Counted from the stretch's first letter, positions 1 through 6,076 are shown. The stretch is 9,891 bases of DNA from DATLGB01 sp038258425 (GCA_038258425.1 JBBSPV010000068.1:1-9891), one strand, 5' to 3'. The notes: a model not told the origin generated them from the letters alone. A program made the numbers and translations.

Positions 1-29
1 ACGCCCAGCGTGCACGATCGCGACCGCGG

Positions 30-1004
30 CTACAGCGACGGGTCGAGCAGCAGCTTGCCGCTCGTCCGGCGGCCCGCCAGGTCCTCGTGCGCGCGGCGCG
101 CGTCCGACAGCGGATACGTCTCGCCCTCCACGACGCGCAGCTGGCCTCGGTCCAGCCGCGCGAACAGGTCCTCGAGCGGCGGGCCGACGTGGCGCGCCTC
201 GGGCAGCAGGTGGTGGAGCCAGAGCCCGATGAGCGACCGGGAGTGCTTGAGCAGCCGGCCGGTGCGCACCTCGTTCTGCTCCCGTGAGGAGATGCCGTAG
301 ACCACGAGGCGCCCGAGCGGCGCGAGCGCCTCGAAGCACGCGTCGAACACGCGGCCGCCGGCCATCTCGAGGGCGACGTCGACGCCGCCCGGCGCCGCCT
401 CGCGCAGCGCATCCCCCAGCCCGTCCGAGCCCGTGTCGAGTGCGACGTCGGCGCCGAGCCCGCGCACGAGCGCGCGCTTGTCCTCCGAGGACGCCGTCGC
501 CAGGATCAGCCCGGCGCCCATGCCCCGCGCGAGCTGCACGGCGAGCGAGCCGACGCCGCCGGCCCCGGAGACGACCACGACCGTCTCGCCCTCGGCGAGC
601 CGCCCGGCGGTCACGAGCACGTGCCAGGCGGTCAGCCCCTGCAGGAGCAGGGCCAGCGCCGCGGCGTCGGACACGCCGTCGGGCACCCGCACGCAGTAGG
701 CCGCGGGCACCGCCGCCACCTCCGCGTAGCCGCCGCCGCTGCGCGTCAGCGCGACGACGCGCTCGCCCGCCGCGAAGCCGTGACCGGCGGCGGCGACCGT
801 GCCGGCCACCTCCGCACCCGGGACGAACGGCAGGGCGGACTTCGCGACGTAGGCGTTGCGCGTCTGGTGCGTGTCGGCGAAGTTGACGCCCGCCCGCGCG
901 ACGCGGATGAGCACCTCGTCGGGTCCGGGCGACGGCTCGGGCGCGTCCTCGACGAGCCGCAGCACCTCCGGGCCGCCCCACTCGTCGATCCGGATGGCCC
1001 GCAC
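30..1004 (-). CDS. NAD(P)H:quinone oxidoreductase, zeta-crystallin type (MDR superfamily)
   Basis: This 324-residue protein belongs to the zinc-independent medium-chain dehydrogenase/reductases, which typically transfer electrons from NADPH to quinones or reduce activated enones in the cytosol. The N-terminal GroES-like domain opens with RAIRIDEWGGPEVL (residues 2-15) and contains NFADTHQTRN (41-50). The Rossmann fold carries the cofactor motif GAGGVGSLAVQLAR (147-160). The cysteine ligands of zinc alcohol dehydrogenases are absent. The length is normal for the family. In-frame GTG codons also exist at 1022 and 1013, but I chose the GTG at 1004-1002. It gives the usual family N-terminus, and a TAGCGT box ends 7 nt upstream (1017-1012, minus strand). 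The gene diverges from the PfkB kinase across a short spacer. The family call is firm; the substrate is unknown. Confidence 0.9.
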   Translation of the reverse strand: MRAIRIDEWGGPEVLRLVEDAPEPSPGPDEVLIRVARAGVNFADTHQTRNAYVAKSALPFVPGAEVAGTVAAAGHGFAAGERVVALTRSGGGYAEVAAVPAAYCVRVPDGVSDAAALALLLQGLTAWHVLVTAGRLAEGETVVVVSGAGGVGSLAVQLARGMGAGLILATASSEDKRALVRGLGADVALDTGSDGLGDALREAAPGGVDVALEMAGGRVFDACFEALAPLGRLVVYGISSREQNEVRTGRLLKHSRSLIGLWLHHLLPEARHVGPPLEDLFARLDRGQLRVVEGETYPLSDARRAHEDLAGRRTSGKLLLDPSL

Positions 1005-1042
1005 CCGAAGCACGCTACCCACCGGCTACCGTCCCGGCGCCT
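1005..1042. promoter_or_regulatory. Divergent promoter region, quinone oxidoreductase / PfkB kinase
   Basis: The 38-bp spacer holds one -10-like hexamer per direction. TACCGT lies at 1027-1032 on the plus strand, 10 nt before the ATG at 1043. TAGCGT lies at 1017-1012 on the minus strand, 7 nt before the GTG at 1004. Neither start has a purine-rich ribosome binding site, so both transcripts are probably leaderless. No clear -35 element is seen. The boxes are visible; promoter function is inferred. Confidence 0.55.
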
Positions 1043-1978
1043 ATGGCCAAGATCACCGTCGTCGGTTCCATCGCCTTCGACGCCGTGGAGACCCACGCGG
1101 GCAAGCGCGACAAGCTGCTCGGCGGCGCGGCGACGCACTTCTCCATGGCGTCCTCCTTCTTCGCCGACACCCATCCGGTCGGCCCCGTCGGCGACGACTT
1201 CGGCGAGCCCGAGCTCGACGTGCTGCGCGGTCGCGGGGTCGACACGGACGGCATCGTCCACGTGCCCGGCGGCAAGACGTTCTTCTGGGCCGGCCGCTAC
1301 GAGCGCGACGTCAATCACCGCGAGACGCTGCAGACCGACCTCAACGTCTTCGAGACCTTCGCCCCGGAGCTCGACGAGGCCGAGGCGTCCGCCGAGGTCG
1401 TCTTCCTCGCGAACATCCAGCCCGGCCTGCAGGCCGCCGTCCGGCGCCAGTGCCCCGCGCCGCGCTTCAGCGCGCTGGACTCCATGAACCTCTGGATCGA
1501 CATCGCGCGCCCCGAGCTCGTCGATGCCATCGGCCTCGTGGACTGCGTGATCCTCAACGACGGCGAGGTCAAGCAGCTCACGGACGAGCCCAATCTCGTC
1601 CGCGCCGCGCACCGGGTGCTCGACCTCGGGCCGCGGATCGTCGTGGCCAAGCAGGGCGAGTACGGCTCCATCCTCTTCACGCGCGAGACGGTCTTCGCCC
1701 TCCCTGCGTACCCGACCGCCGACGTTCTGGACCCGACGGGGGCTGGGGACGCCTTCGCGGGCGGCTTCGTCGGCTATGTCGCGGCGACGGGCGGCGAGGT
1801 CGACGACGACGTCCTGCGCACGGCGCTGGCCTACGGCACGGCCGTCGCGTCCTTCAACGTCGAGGGCTTCGGCACGGAGCGGATGCAGACCCTGACGCCG
1901 GACGAGATCCACGCGCGGGTGGCGCGGCTCGAGGCGATCACGCGCTTCGAGGCCGGCGCGGTCATCCTGCGCGCCTGA
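1043..1978 (+). CDS. PfkB/ribokinase-family carbohydrate or nucleoside kinase
   Basis: The 311-residue product is a PfkB-family kinase, which phosphorylates a sugar or nucleoside hydroxyl with ATP in the cytosol. The N-terminus MAKITVVGSIAFDAVET is the first beta strand and substrate-binding start. LGGAATHFSMASSFF (26-40) matches the glycine-rich substrate region. NDGEVKQLT (172-180) sits where the family has its metal/phosphate-associated acidic motif. DPTGAGDAFAGGF (230-242) is the PfkB signature 2, with the anion hole and catalytic base Asp236. The length is typical. The ATG at 1043 follows a TACCGT box and starts exactly at the conserved first strand. The gene converges on the AraC-type regulator about 100 bp downstream. 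The substrate cannot be told from sequence alone; ribokinase, adenosine-kinase-like and other sugar specificities all remain possible. Confidence 0.9.
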   Translation: MAKITVVGSIAFDAVETHAGKRDKLLGGAATHFSMASSFFADTHPVGPVGDDFGEPELDVLRGRGVDTDGIVHVPGGKTFFWAGRYERDVNHRETLQTDLNVFETFAPELDEAEASAEVVFLANIQPGLQAAVRRQCPAPRFSALDSMNLWIDIARPELVDAIGLVDCVILNDGEVKQLTDEPNLVRAAHRVLDLGPRIVVAKQGEYGSILFTRETVFALPAYPTADVLDPTGAGDAFAGGFVGYVAATGGEVDDDVLRTALAYGTAVASFNVEGFGTERMQTLTPDEIHARVARLEAITRFEAGAVILRA

Positions 1979-1997
1979 GGGTGCCGGAGGCGGCGAG

Positions 1998-2019
1998 GCC
2001 GCGCTCGAGCCCGCGCGGC
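1998..2019. terminator. GC-rich hairpin between convergent genes
   Basis: GCCGCGC (1998-2004) and GCGCGGC (2013-2019) form a perfect 7-bp stem around an 8-nt loop, in the 100-bp gap between the converging PfkB kinase and AraC-type genes. There is no T run on either side, so this is not a classical intrinsic terminator. Its position fits a bidirectional transcription end, but in DNA this GC-rich some hairpins arise by chance. Confidence 0.35.
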
Positions 2020-2078
2020 ACGCCGTGTCCGCCGGCGGTGGGCCTTCGAGGGTCCCGGACCTTCCAGCGCCAGAGCGC

Positions 2079-2921
2079 CTAGGCCGGGTCGAGCACCGGC
2101 CCGCGTCCCAGGCGCCGCCGGTACTCGCCCGGCGACAGGCCGAGGCTGCGCTCGAAGTGGCGGTGCAGGTGGCTCTGGTCGGCGAATCCGGTGGCGGCGG
2201 CGATCGCGGCGATCGTCTCCCCGGCTTCGAGCCGGCGGCGGGCAGCCCGGATGCGGTGGGCGATCTGCAAGGCGTGGGGCGCCAGCCCGGTCCGCTCGCG
2301 CACGAGCCGGACGAGGCGGAACTTGCCGACGCCGGCCGCGGCGGCGAGCTCGTCGAGGCTCACGTTGCGGGCGGCGTGGTCGGCGAGGTAGTCGCAGGCG
2401 AGCCGCACCGCCCGGTCGTCGCGGGGGCTCAGCGGCGCCCGCGGCGTCCGCACGGCCGAGGCTCGCTCGATCAGCGTCCGCAGCCACTCCGCGAGTCGCT
2501 CGTCGCGCTCGAGTCGCGTGGTGGCCGCCTCGAGCGCCAAGTGCAGGCGCAGGAAGCTCCCGGCCAGCTCGGGGTCCGAGAGCACCGGCTCCGGGAAGGC
2601 GACGTCGGCCAGCAGGCCGCCCTCCGGGTCCGACGCCAGGGCGGCCAGGTCGGCGACCTCGACGACCATGAGGCGGGAGCTCCACGGCCGGCCGTCGACG
2701 GCCTCCCCGGCGTGCGCGCCGGACGGGTCCCACGCGACGAGCTGACCCGGGCGCACCAGACGCCGCTGGGCTCCGCGGCGCGAGCGCATCGGCTGGCCGG
2801 CGACGACGCCGAAGACGTACTCGCCGCGGGGCTCGATCGAGTACCGGTGGGTGCGGCCGGCCATGAGCAGCACGCGGGCGTCGTCTGCGGGGCGCCACAG
2901 CTTCACCGGCTCGTTGGCCAT
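2079..2921 (-). CDS. AraC/XylS-family transcriptional regulator
   Basis: The 280-residue protein has the two-part layout of AraC regulators. Residues about 1-110 form a cupin-like sensor domain (RYSIEPRGEYVFGVVAG at 26-42; LVRPGQLVAWDPSGAHAG at 55-72). The C-terminal 110 residues form a double helix-turn-helix DNA-binding domain. The first HTH is near VSLDELAAAAGVGKFRLVRL (187-206); the second is TIAAIAAATGFADQSHLHRHF (236-256), followed by SLGLSPGEYRR (259-269), the family's C-terminal signature. Length and order are standard. The ATG at 2921 lies 6 nt after a TAGCCT box (minus, 2933-2928), which supports this start and a leaderless mRNA. It is divergent from the VOC gene, so that gene and its own promoter are the likeliest targets. 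The effector is unknown. Confidence 0.93.
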   Translation of the reverse strand: MANEPVKLWRPADDARVLLMAGRTHRYSIEPRGEYVFGVVAGQPMRSRRGAQRRLVRPGQLVAWDPSGAHAGEAVDGRPWSSRLMVVEVADLAALASDPEGGLLADVAFPEPVLSDPELAGSFLRLHLALEAATTRLERDERLAEWLRTLIERASAVRTPRAPLSPRDDRAVRLACDYLADHAARNVSLDELAAAAGVGKFRLVRLVRERTGLAPHALQIAHRIRAARRRLEAGETIAAIAAATGFADQSHLHRHFERSLGLSPGEYRRRLGRGPVLDPA

Positions 2922-2984
2922 GCGGCCAGGCTACGCCGCAAGAACGTCCAAGATCCCGGCACGCAGCGGGCGTACGGTCCCGGG
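2922..2984. promoter_or_regulatory. Divergent promoter region, araC-type regulator / VOC gene
   Basis: The 63-bp spacer contains TAGCCT on the minus strand (2933-2928; 6 nt before the ATG at 2921) and TACGGT on the plus strand (2973-2978; 6 nt before the ATG at 2985). The two -10 boxes are about 40 bp apart. Their -35 regions would therefore fall on the same few bases near 2950-2956, so one bound regulator could control both directions. No obvious direct or inverted repeat operator is visible there. Confidence 0.5.
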
Positions 2985-3413
2985 ATGCCCATCACGCCCC
3001 ACCTCGTCGTCCAGGGCGCCGAGCGCGCCGCCGGCTTCTACCGCGACGCCTTCGGTGCCGAGGAGCTCGACCGCATCCCGACGCCCGACGGTCGGCTCAT
3101 GTCGGTGCGGATGCGCGTGGGCGACGGCCTCCTGCACCTCGCCGACGAGTTCCCGGAGATGGGCGTGCTCGCGCCGCCGTCCATCGGGGGGACCGCGGTC
3201 GTCCTCGGCCTCGAGGTCGCCGACGCCGACGCGGTGTTCGCCCGGGCGGTGACCGCGGGCGCCGAGGCCCGGCAGGAGCCGCAGGACACCTTCTGGGGCG
3301 ACCGCCACGGGCAGCTCGACGACCCGTTCGGGCACCGCTGGAACGTCACGCAGCACCAGCGCGACGTGCCGCACGACGAGGTCGTCGCCGCGGCCGCGCG
3401 GGCGTTCGGCTGA
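2985..3413 (+). CDS. VOC-superfamily protein, PhnB/glyoxalase-like
   Basis: The 142-residue protein is a single-chain vicinal-oxygen-chelate fold of the PhnB-like group. The first beta-alpha-beta module is PHLVVQGAERAAGFYRDAFG (5-24), followed by the MRVGDGLLHLADE strand pair. The second module begins about VLGLEVADADAVFARAVTAG, and the protein ends with FWGDRHGQLDDPFGHRWNV, a hallmark of PhnB-like VOC proteins. Members include glyoxalase/bleomycin-resistance relatives and many proteins of unknown activity; catalysis or ligand sequestration here is not known. The reading frame stays open far upstream, antisense to the AraC gene. The ATG at 2985 is right because the fold starts there and a TACGGT box lies 6 nt before it. 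dcd begins only 26 bp downstream but has its own promoter box. Confidence 0.88.
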   Translation: MPITPHLVVQGAERAAGFYRDAFGAEELDRIPTPDGRLMSVRMRVGDGLLHLADEFPEMGVLAPPSIGGTAVVLGLEVADADAVFARAVTAGAEARQEPQDTFWGDRHGQLDDPFGHRWNVTQHQRDVPHDEVVAAAARAFG

Positions 3414-3427
3414 GACGTCGTTCCCCG

Positions 3428-3433
3428 TAGGAT
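3428..3433 (+). promoter_or_regulatory. -10-like box of dcd (TAGGAT)
   Basis: TAGGAT precedes the GTG start of dcd by 6 nt, in the 26-bp gap after the VOC stop codon. That spacing puts the transcription start at or next to the GTG. The hexamer fits the TA(C/G)(C/G)NT boxes before other starts here. Read-through from the VOC gene is also possible. Confidence 0.5.
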
Positions 3434-3439
3434 GCGTCC

Positions 3440-4006
3440 GTGGACGTCCATTCCGCCCTCTCCGACGGCACCATCCGCGCGCTCGTGCAGGCCGGCCGGC
3501 TCAAGGTCGAGCCGTGGGCGCCCGAGCGCGTGCAGCCGAGCTCGGTCGACCTGCTGCTCGGCGACTCGTTCCGGGTGTTCCACAACCACCGCGTGACGGC
3601 GATCGACCTGCGCGAGCCGCCGGCCAACCTCACCGAGGAGGTGACGGTCGCCGAAGATGACCCGTTCGTCATCCACCCCGGCGAGTTCTGCCTCGGCCGC
3701 ACCCTGGAGTGGGTCGAGCTGCCCGCCGACGTGGTGGCCCGCGTGGAGGGCAAGAGCTCGCTGGGCCGCCTCGGGCTCATCGTCCACGCCACCGCCGGGT
3801 TCGTGGACCCGGGCTGGAAGGGGACGCTCACGCTCGAGCTCAACAACCTCACGCGCGTCCCGATCAAGCTCTGGCCCGGCCTGCCCATCGCCCAGCTGTC
3901 CTTCATGGCACTCGACAGGCCCGCCGAGCGGCCCTACGGCTCGGCGGCACTCGGCTCGCACTACCAGGGTCAGGTCGCAGCGACCGAGTCCCGCTACGGC
4001 CGCTGA
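3440..4006 (+). CDS. dcd: dCTP deaminase, probably bifunctional dCTP deaminase/dUTPase
   Basis: The 188-residue enzyme belongs to the trimeric dCTP deaminase/dUTPase family, which deaminates dCTP to make dUTP/dUMP for dTMP synthesis. Visible motifs are LSDGTIR (7-13), QPSSVDLLLG (32-41) and RVEGKSSLGRLGL (101-113), which carries the conserved active-site Ser and Arg. ATAGFVDPGWKGTLTLEL (117-134) contains the catalytic glutamate near its end, and ERPYGSAALGSHYQGQ (163-178) is the C-terminal nucleotide-binding tail. TAGFVDPG, with Gly where the monofunctional E. coli enzyme has His, and the LWPG/YGS/KYQGQ-like tail resemble the Mycobacterium tuberculosis enzyme, which is bifunctional and releases dUMP directly. 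The family call is firm; bifunctionality is inference from resemblance. The GTG start at 3440 is supported by the TAGGAT box and a normal N-terminal length. gltA follows after 79 bp. Confidence 0.95.
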   Translation: MDVHSALSDGTIRALVQAGRLKVEPWAPERVQPSSVDLLLGDSFRVFHNHRVTAIDLREPPANLTEEVTVAEDDPFVIHPGEFCLGRTLEWVELPADVVARVEGKSSLGRLGLIVHATAGFVDPGWKGTLTLELNNLTRVPIKLWPGLPIAQLSFMALDRPAERPYGSAALGSHYQGQVAATESRYGR

Positions 4007-4075
4007 CGCACCCGGCGCCCCATCGCCGTTTGCCTGGTGCGATCATGCGGGCAAGATCTGCACGACCTTCGAGCT

Positions 4076-4080
4076 GGGAG
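4076..4080 (+). promoter_or_regulatory. Ribosome binding site of gltA (GGGAG)
   Basis: GGGAG lies 5 nt before the ATG at 4086 and is the only convincing Shine-Dalgarno sequence before a gene in this window. It fixes the gltA start, although the frame is open far upstream through dcd. A weak promoter candidate further up is TTGCCT at 4030-4035 with CAAGAT at 4052-4057 (16-bp spacing). gltA therefore probably has a true 5' leader, unlike its neighbours. Confidence 0.65.
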
Positions 4081-4085
4081 ACACC

Positions 4086-5414
4086 ATGGCCACCGAGGAC
4101 CAGACGCAGGAGGACGGCGGCGTAGCCGAGGCCTCCGACACGCTGTCCGTCACGGACAACCGCACGGGTCAGCAGTTCGAGATCCCCATCACCGACGACA
4201 CCGTCAAGGCGATGGACCTGCGCCAGATCAAGGTGCAGGAGGGCGACTTCGGGATGATGACCTACGACCCCGCGTACACGAACACCGCGTCGTGCCGGTC
4301 GGCCATCACCTACATCGACGGCGACGCCGGCGTCCTGGAGTACCGCGGCTACACGATCGAGGACCTGTGCGAGCACTCGAGCTACCTCGAGGTCGCCTAC
4401 CTGCTCATCTACGGGCACCTGCCGGACCAGCCGCAGCTCGACGAGTGGACGCACCAGGTCACGATCCACACCTTCGTGCACGAGAACGTCAAGAGCTTCA
4501 TGGAGGGCTTCCGCTACGACGCCCACCCCATGGGGATGCTGCTGGCCTCCGTCGGCGCCCTGTCCACGTTCTACCCCGAGGCCGTCGACGTCCAGGACGA
4601 GCAGATCCGCAACATCCAGATCACGCGCCTGCTCGCGAAGGTCCCGACGCTCGCGGCGTTCGCCTACCGCCACTCGCAGGGCAAGCCGTACGTGTACCCG
4701 GTCAACAACCTGGGCTACCCGGGCAACTTCCTCTCGATGATGTACAAGATGACGGAGCTCGAGTACGAGCCGGACCCGCGGATCGAGCGCGCCCTCGACG
4801 TCCTCTTCATCCTCCACGCCGACCACGAGCAGAACGCCTCGACGAGCTCGGTGCGCGCGGTCGGCTCCACGCAGGTGGACCCCTACTCGGCGGTGGCCGC
4901 CGGGGTCGCCGCCCTCTACGGCCCGCTGCACGGGGGCGCCAACGAGCAGGCGCTGCGGATGCTCAACCGCGTCGGCTCCGTCGACAACATCGACGCCTTC
5001 CTCAAGGGCGTCAAGGCGGGCGACGAGCGGCTCATGGGCTTCGGCCACCGCGTGTACAAGAACTACGATCCGCGCGCGCGGATCATCAAGACGCACCTCG
5101 ACGAGGTCATGGACGTCATGGGCAAGAGCCCGCTGCTCGAGGTCGCCACGGAGCTCGAGAAGCGCGCGATGGACGACGACTACTTCACCTCGCGCAAGCT
5201 GTATCCGAACGTCGACTACTACTCCGGCCTGCTCTACGAGGCGCTGCAGCTGCCGACCTCGATGTTCCCGGTGATGTTCGCGATCGGCCGCACCTCGGGC
5301 TGGATCGCCCAGTGGCTCGAGATGGTGCAGGACTCCGAGCAGAAGATCGCCCGGCCGCGGCAGATCTACACGGGCGACCGCGAGCTCGACTGGGTGCCGA
5401 TGGACCAGCGGTGA
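4086..5414 (+). CDS. gltA: Citrate synthase
   Basis: The 442-residue enzyme condenses oxaloacetate and acetyl-CoA to citrate, the entry step of the TCA cycle. Catalytic elements are in family order: HADHEQNAST (244-253), with the histidine that stabilises the enol intermediate; GPLHGGANEQAL (279-290), with His282; the citrate synthase signature GFGHRVYKNYDPR (318-330), with oxaloacetate-binding His321; and NVDYYSG (375-381), with catalytic Asp377. The about 55-residue N-terminal segment before the core, including TVKAMDLRQIKVQEGDFGMM, resembles the N-terminal domain of the longer GltA-type (type II, hexameric) enzymes, some of which are NADH-regulated; regulation here is not shown. The start at 4086 is set by GGGAG upstream. 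The stop overlaps a downstream ATG as TGATG (5412-5416), the start of a frame-broken small ORF. Confidence 0.97.
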   Translation: MATEDQTQEDGGVAEASDTLSVTDNRTGQQFEIPITDDTVKAMDLRQIKVQEGDFGMMTYDPAYTNTASCRSAITYIDGDAGVLEYRGYTIEDLCEHSSYLEVAYLLIYGHLPDQPQLDEWTHQVTIHTFVHENVKSFMEGFRYDAHPMGMLLASVGALSTFYPEAVDVQDEQIRNIQITRLLAKVPTLAAFAYRHSQGKPYVYPVNNLGYPGNFLSMMYKMTELEYEPDPRIERALDVLFILHADHEQNASTSSVRAVGSTQVDPYSAVAAGVAALYGPLHGGANEQALRMLNRVGSVDNIDAFLKGVKAGDERLMGFGHRVYKNYDPRARIIKTHLDEVMDVMGKSPLLEVATELEKRAMDDDYFTSRKLYPNVDYYSGLLYEALQLPTSMFPVMFAIGRTSGWIAQWLEMVQDSEQKIARPRQIYTGDRELDWVPMDQR

Positions 5415-5723
5415 TGCGCTCCGGTGGCGGGGCCGCGGCGCTGCTCGGCGCCGGAGCGGTCAGGCGCGGGTGCCCGTACCGTGCGTTGCGACGCGCGCGC
5501 CGGCTCGGCCCCCTTCGCCCCGGCATCGGCGTGGGCAGCGGGCTGGGCGCGGTGCGGCGCGCCTACCCCGGGGGCCGGGGTCGACCGGCGCACGGAGGAC
5601 CTGTTCGGCGTCACCCTCGTCCGCGTCCCCGGGGGCGCCGGCGGTCGCTTGGACTTCGCGGTCGACGTCCGCAGCCGCCGGGTGACGCACATCGGCGTGC
5701 CGGCCGTCGCGTTCTGCGAGTGA
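5414..5723 (+). pseudogene. Frame-broken small ORF of unknown family after gltA
   Basis: Two reading frames each hold half of what looks like one protein. From the ATG at 5414, overlapping the gltA stop, one frame ends in the protein-like stretch RPGIGVGSGLGAVRRAYPG. At the G run 5570-5574 the good frame switches, and the next frame continues GVDRRTEDLFGVTLVRVP, then RLDFAVDVRSRRVTHIGVPA, to a TGA at 5721. Removing one G joins them into a chain of about 102 residues with strong GC3 bias after the join. The start is uncertain: a TACCGT box at 5477-5482 is followed by a TTG at 5486 in the same frame. I do not recognise the family; the repeated beta-strand look recalls C-terminal domains of secreted actinobacterial proteins, but no signal peptide or lipobox is intact. 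It could be a decaying gene, a sequencing error or, less likely, programmed frameshifting. Confidence 0.45.
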
Positions 5724-5761
5724 GGGGCGGGCGACGGCGCTCGACCGGCGTGCGGAGTCCG

Positions 5762-5811
5762 GAGCGCCAGTCGCACTCCGGCTGCCCTGGCGACCAGTCC
5801 GCGACTGAAGC
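5762..5811. repeat. Structured direct repeat, copy 1
   Basis: This 50-bp unit matches copy 2 (5835-5884) at 44 of 50 positions without gaps. The first 12 bases (GAGCGCCAGTCG) are identical, and the last 29 differ by one base. It is rich in internal inverted repeats: CCGGAG (5759-5764) with CTCCGG (5776-5781), CGCCAG (5765-5770) with CTGGCG (5787-5792), and CAGTCGC (5768-5774) with GCGACTG (5801-5807). The last two pairings share bases, so they are alternatives or form a pseudoknot-like fold. Likely a REP-like intergenic element; function unknown. Confidence 0.7.
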
Positions 5812-5834
5812 CGCCTGGCGCGGTGGAGAACCGC

Positions 5835-5884
5835 GAGCGCCAGTCGTGCTGAGGTTGCCCTGGCGACCAATCCGCGACTGAAGC
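5835..5884. repeat. Structured direct repeat, copy 2
   Basis: Second copy, in the same orientation, 73 bp from the first start to start. Five of the six differences fall within 5847-5855, the segment that would form the variable stem. There the pairing partner upstream also changes (AACC at 5829-5832 with GGTT at 5853-5856), so a stem is kept with different bases. CGCCAG (5838-5843)/CTGGCG (5860-5865) and CAGTCG (5841-5846)/CGACTG (5875-5880) pairings are conserved. Confidence 0.7.
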
Positions 5885-5896
5885 TCGGGCCACCCT

Positions 5897-5923
5897 GGGC
5901 GGGGTCGAGCATGTCCCCCGCCC
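5897..5923. terminator. Strong GC hairpin, possible terminator
   Basis: GGGCGGGG (5897-5904) and CCCCGCCC (5916-5923) form a perfect 8-bp stem around an 11-nt loop. More inverted repeats follow: CGCCCGC (5938-5944) with GCGGGCG (5956-5962), and GCCGGC at 5926-5931 and 5965-5970. No T tract follows. The position, beyond gltA and before the GNAT promoter, suits transcription termination or insulation, but function is inferred. Confidence 0.35.
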
Positions 5924-6005
5924 TCGCCGGCCCGCGGCGCCCGCTCCCGCCTGCGGCGGGCGTCGCCGGCTCGCGGCGGGCCGCCACGGGCTGCGCGCCA
6001 CGTTA

Positions 6006-6019
6006 CGAACAGATGTTCG
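6006..6019. promoter_or_regulatory. LexA (SOS) box upstream of the GNAT gene
   Basis: CGAACAGATGTTCG fits the Gram-positive/actinobacterial LexA operator consensus CGAACRNRYGTTCG at every defined position, with perfect 6-bp inverted arms (CGAACA/TGTTCG). It ends 57 bp before the GNAT start codon, which is the nearest gene it could serve; no intact minus-strand gene starts to its left. The sequence match is direct; LexA control is inferred. Confidence 0.65.
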
Positions 6020-6033
6020 CATCGGTGAGGCAT

Positions 6034-6047
6034 CGCACATCCGTTCG
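6034..6047. promoter_or_regulatory. Second, weaker LexA-box-like sequence
   Basis: CGCACATCCGTTCG agrees with CGAACRNRYGTTCG at 12 of 14 positions and lies 28 bp downstream of the perfect box, centre to centre. It covers the place where the -35 element of the GNAT promoter would be, so a repressor bound here would block RNA polymerase. On its own it would be weak evidence; its pairing with the perfect site raises it. Confidence 0.4.
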
Positions 6048-6060
6048 CCTCCGGGCGGCG

Positions 6061-6066
6061 TACCGT
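6061..6066 (+). promoter_or_regulatory. -10-like box of the GNAT gene (TACCGT)
   Basis: TACCGT preceded by G sits 10 nt before the ATG at 6077, as in front of the PfkB kinase. There is no Shine-Dalgarno sequence between it and the ATG, so the transcript is likely leaderless or nearly so. The LexA-like site at 6034-6047 lies at the matching -35 distance. Confidence 0.5.
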
Positions 6067-6076
6067 CGATGACGCC

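Larger units (their letters stand above)
5724..6076. other. Intergenic region with repeats, hairpins and SOS-type operators
   Basis: No convincing coding region was found in these 353 bp on either strand. Open frames through it have no recognisable protein character. From left to right it contains two direct repeat units (5762-5811 and 5835-5884), a strong hairpin (5897-5923), further GC-rich inverted repeats to about 5970, two LexA-box-like sequences (6006-6019, 6034-6047) and the GNAT -10 box (6061-6066). Confidence 0.7.

Noticed and set aside
746..1912. Minus-strand open frame opposite the PfkB kinase and running into the quinone oxidoreductase
   Set aside because: It is a frame shadow with no motif; both real genes show signature sequences.
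2029..2038. CCGCCGGCGG palindrome as an operator or terminator
   Set aside because: It is a 10-bp GC palindrome with no loop; such sequences are expected by chance in DNA of this composition.
2025..2984. Upstream extension of the VOC frame
   Set aside because: It is antisense to the AraC gene, which has clear helix-turn-helix motifs; the VOC fold begins at 2985.
3657..4085. Upstream extension of the gltA frame
   Set aside because: It overlaps dcd in another frame; the GGGAG site and the natural citrate synthase N-terminus place the start at 4086.
3903..5096. Long minus-strand open frame opposite gltA
   Set aside because: It is an antisense shadow of the citrate synthase gene, with Val/Arg/Leu-rich content and no motif.
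5424..5723. An intact 99-residue gene starting with GTG at 5424
   Set aside because: Its first half (Ala/Trp/Cys-rich) is not protein-like, whereas the neighbouring frame there is; a frame break explains the data better.
5762..5884. CRISPR-like array
   Set aside because: There are only two units; they are 50 bp long, imperfect, with a 23-bp gap whose sequence is related to the repeat flanks, and no cas genes are near.
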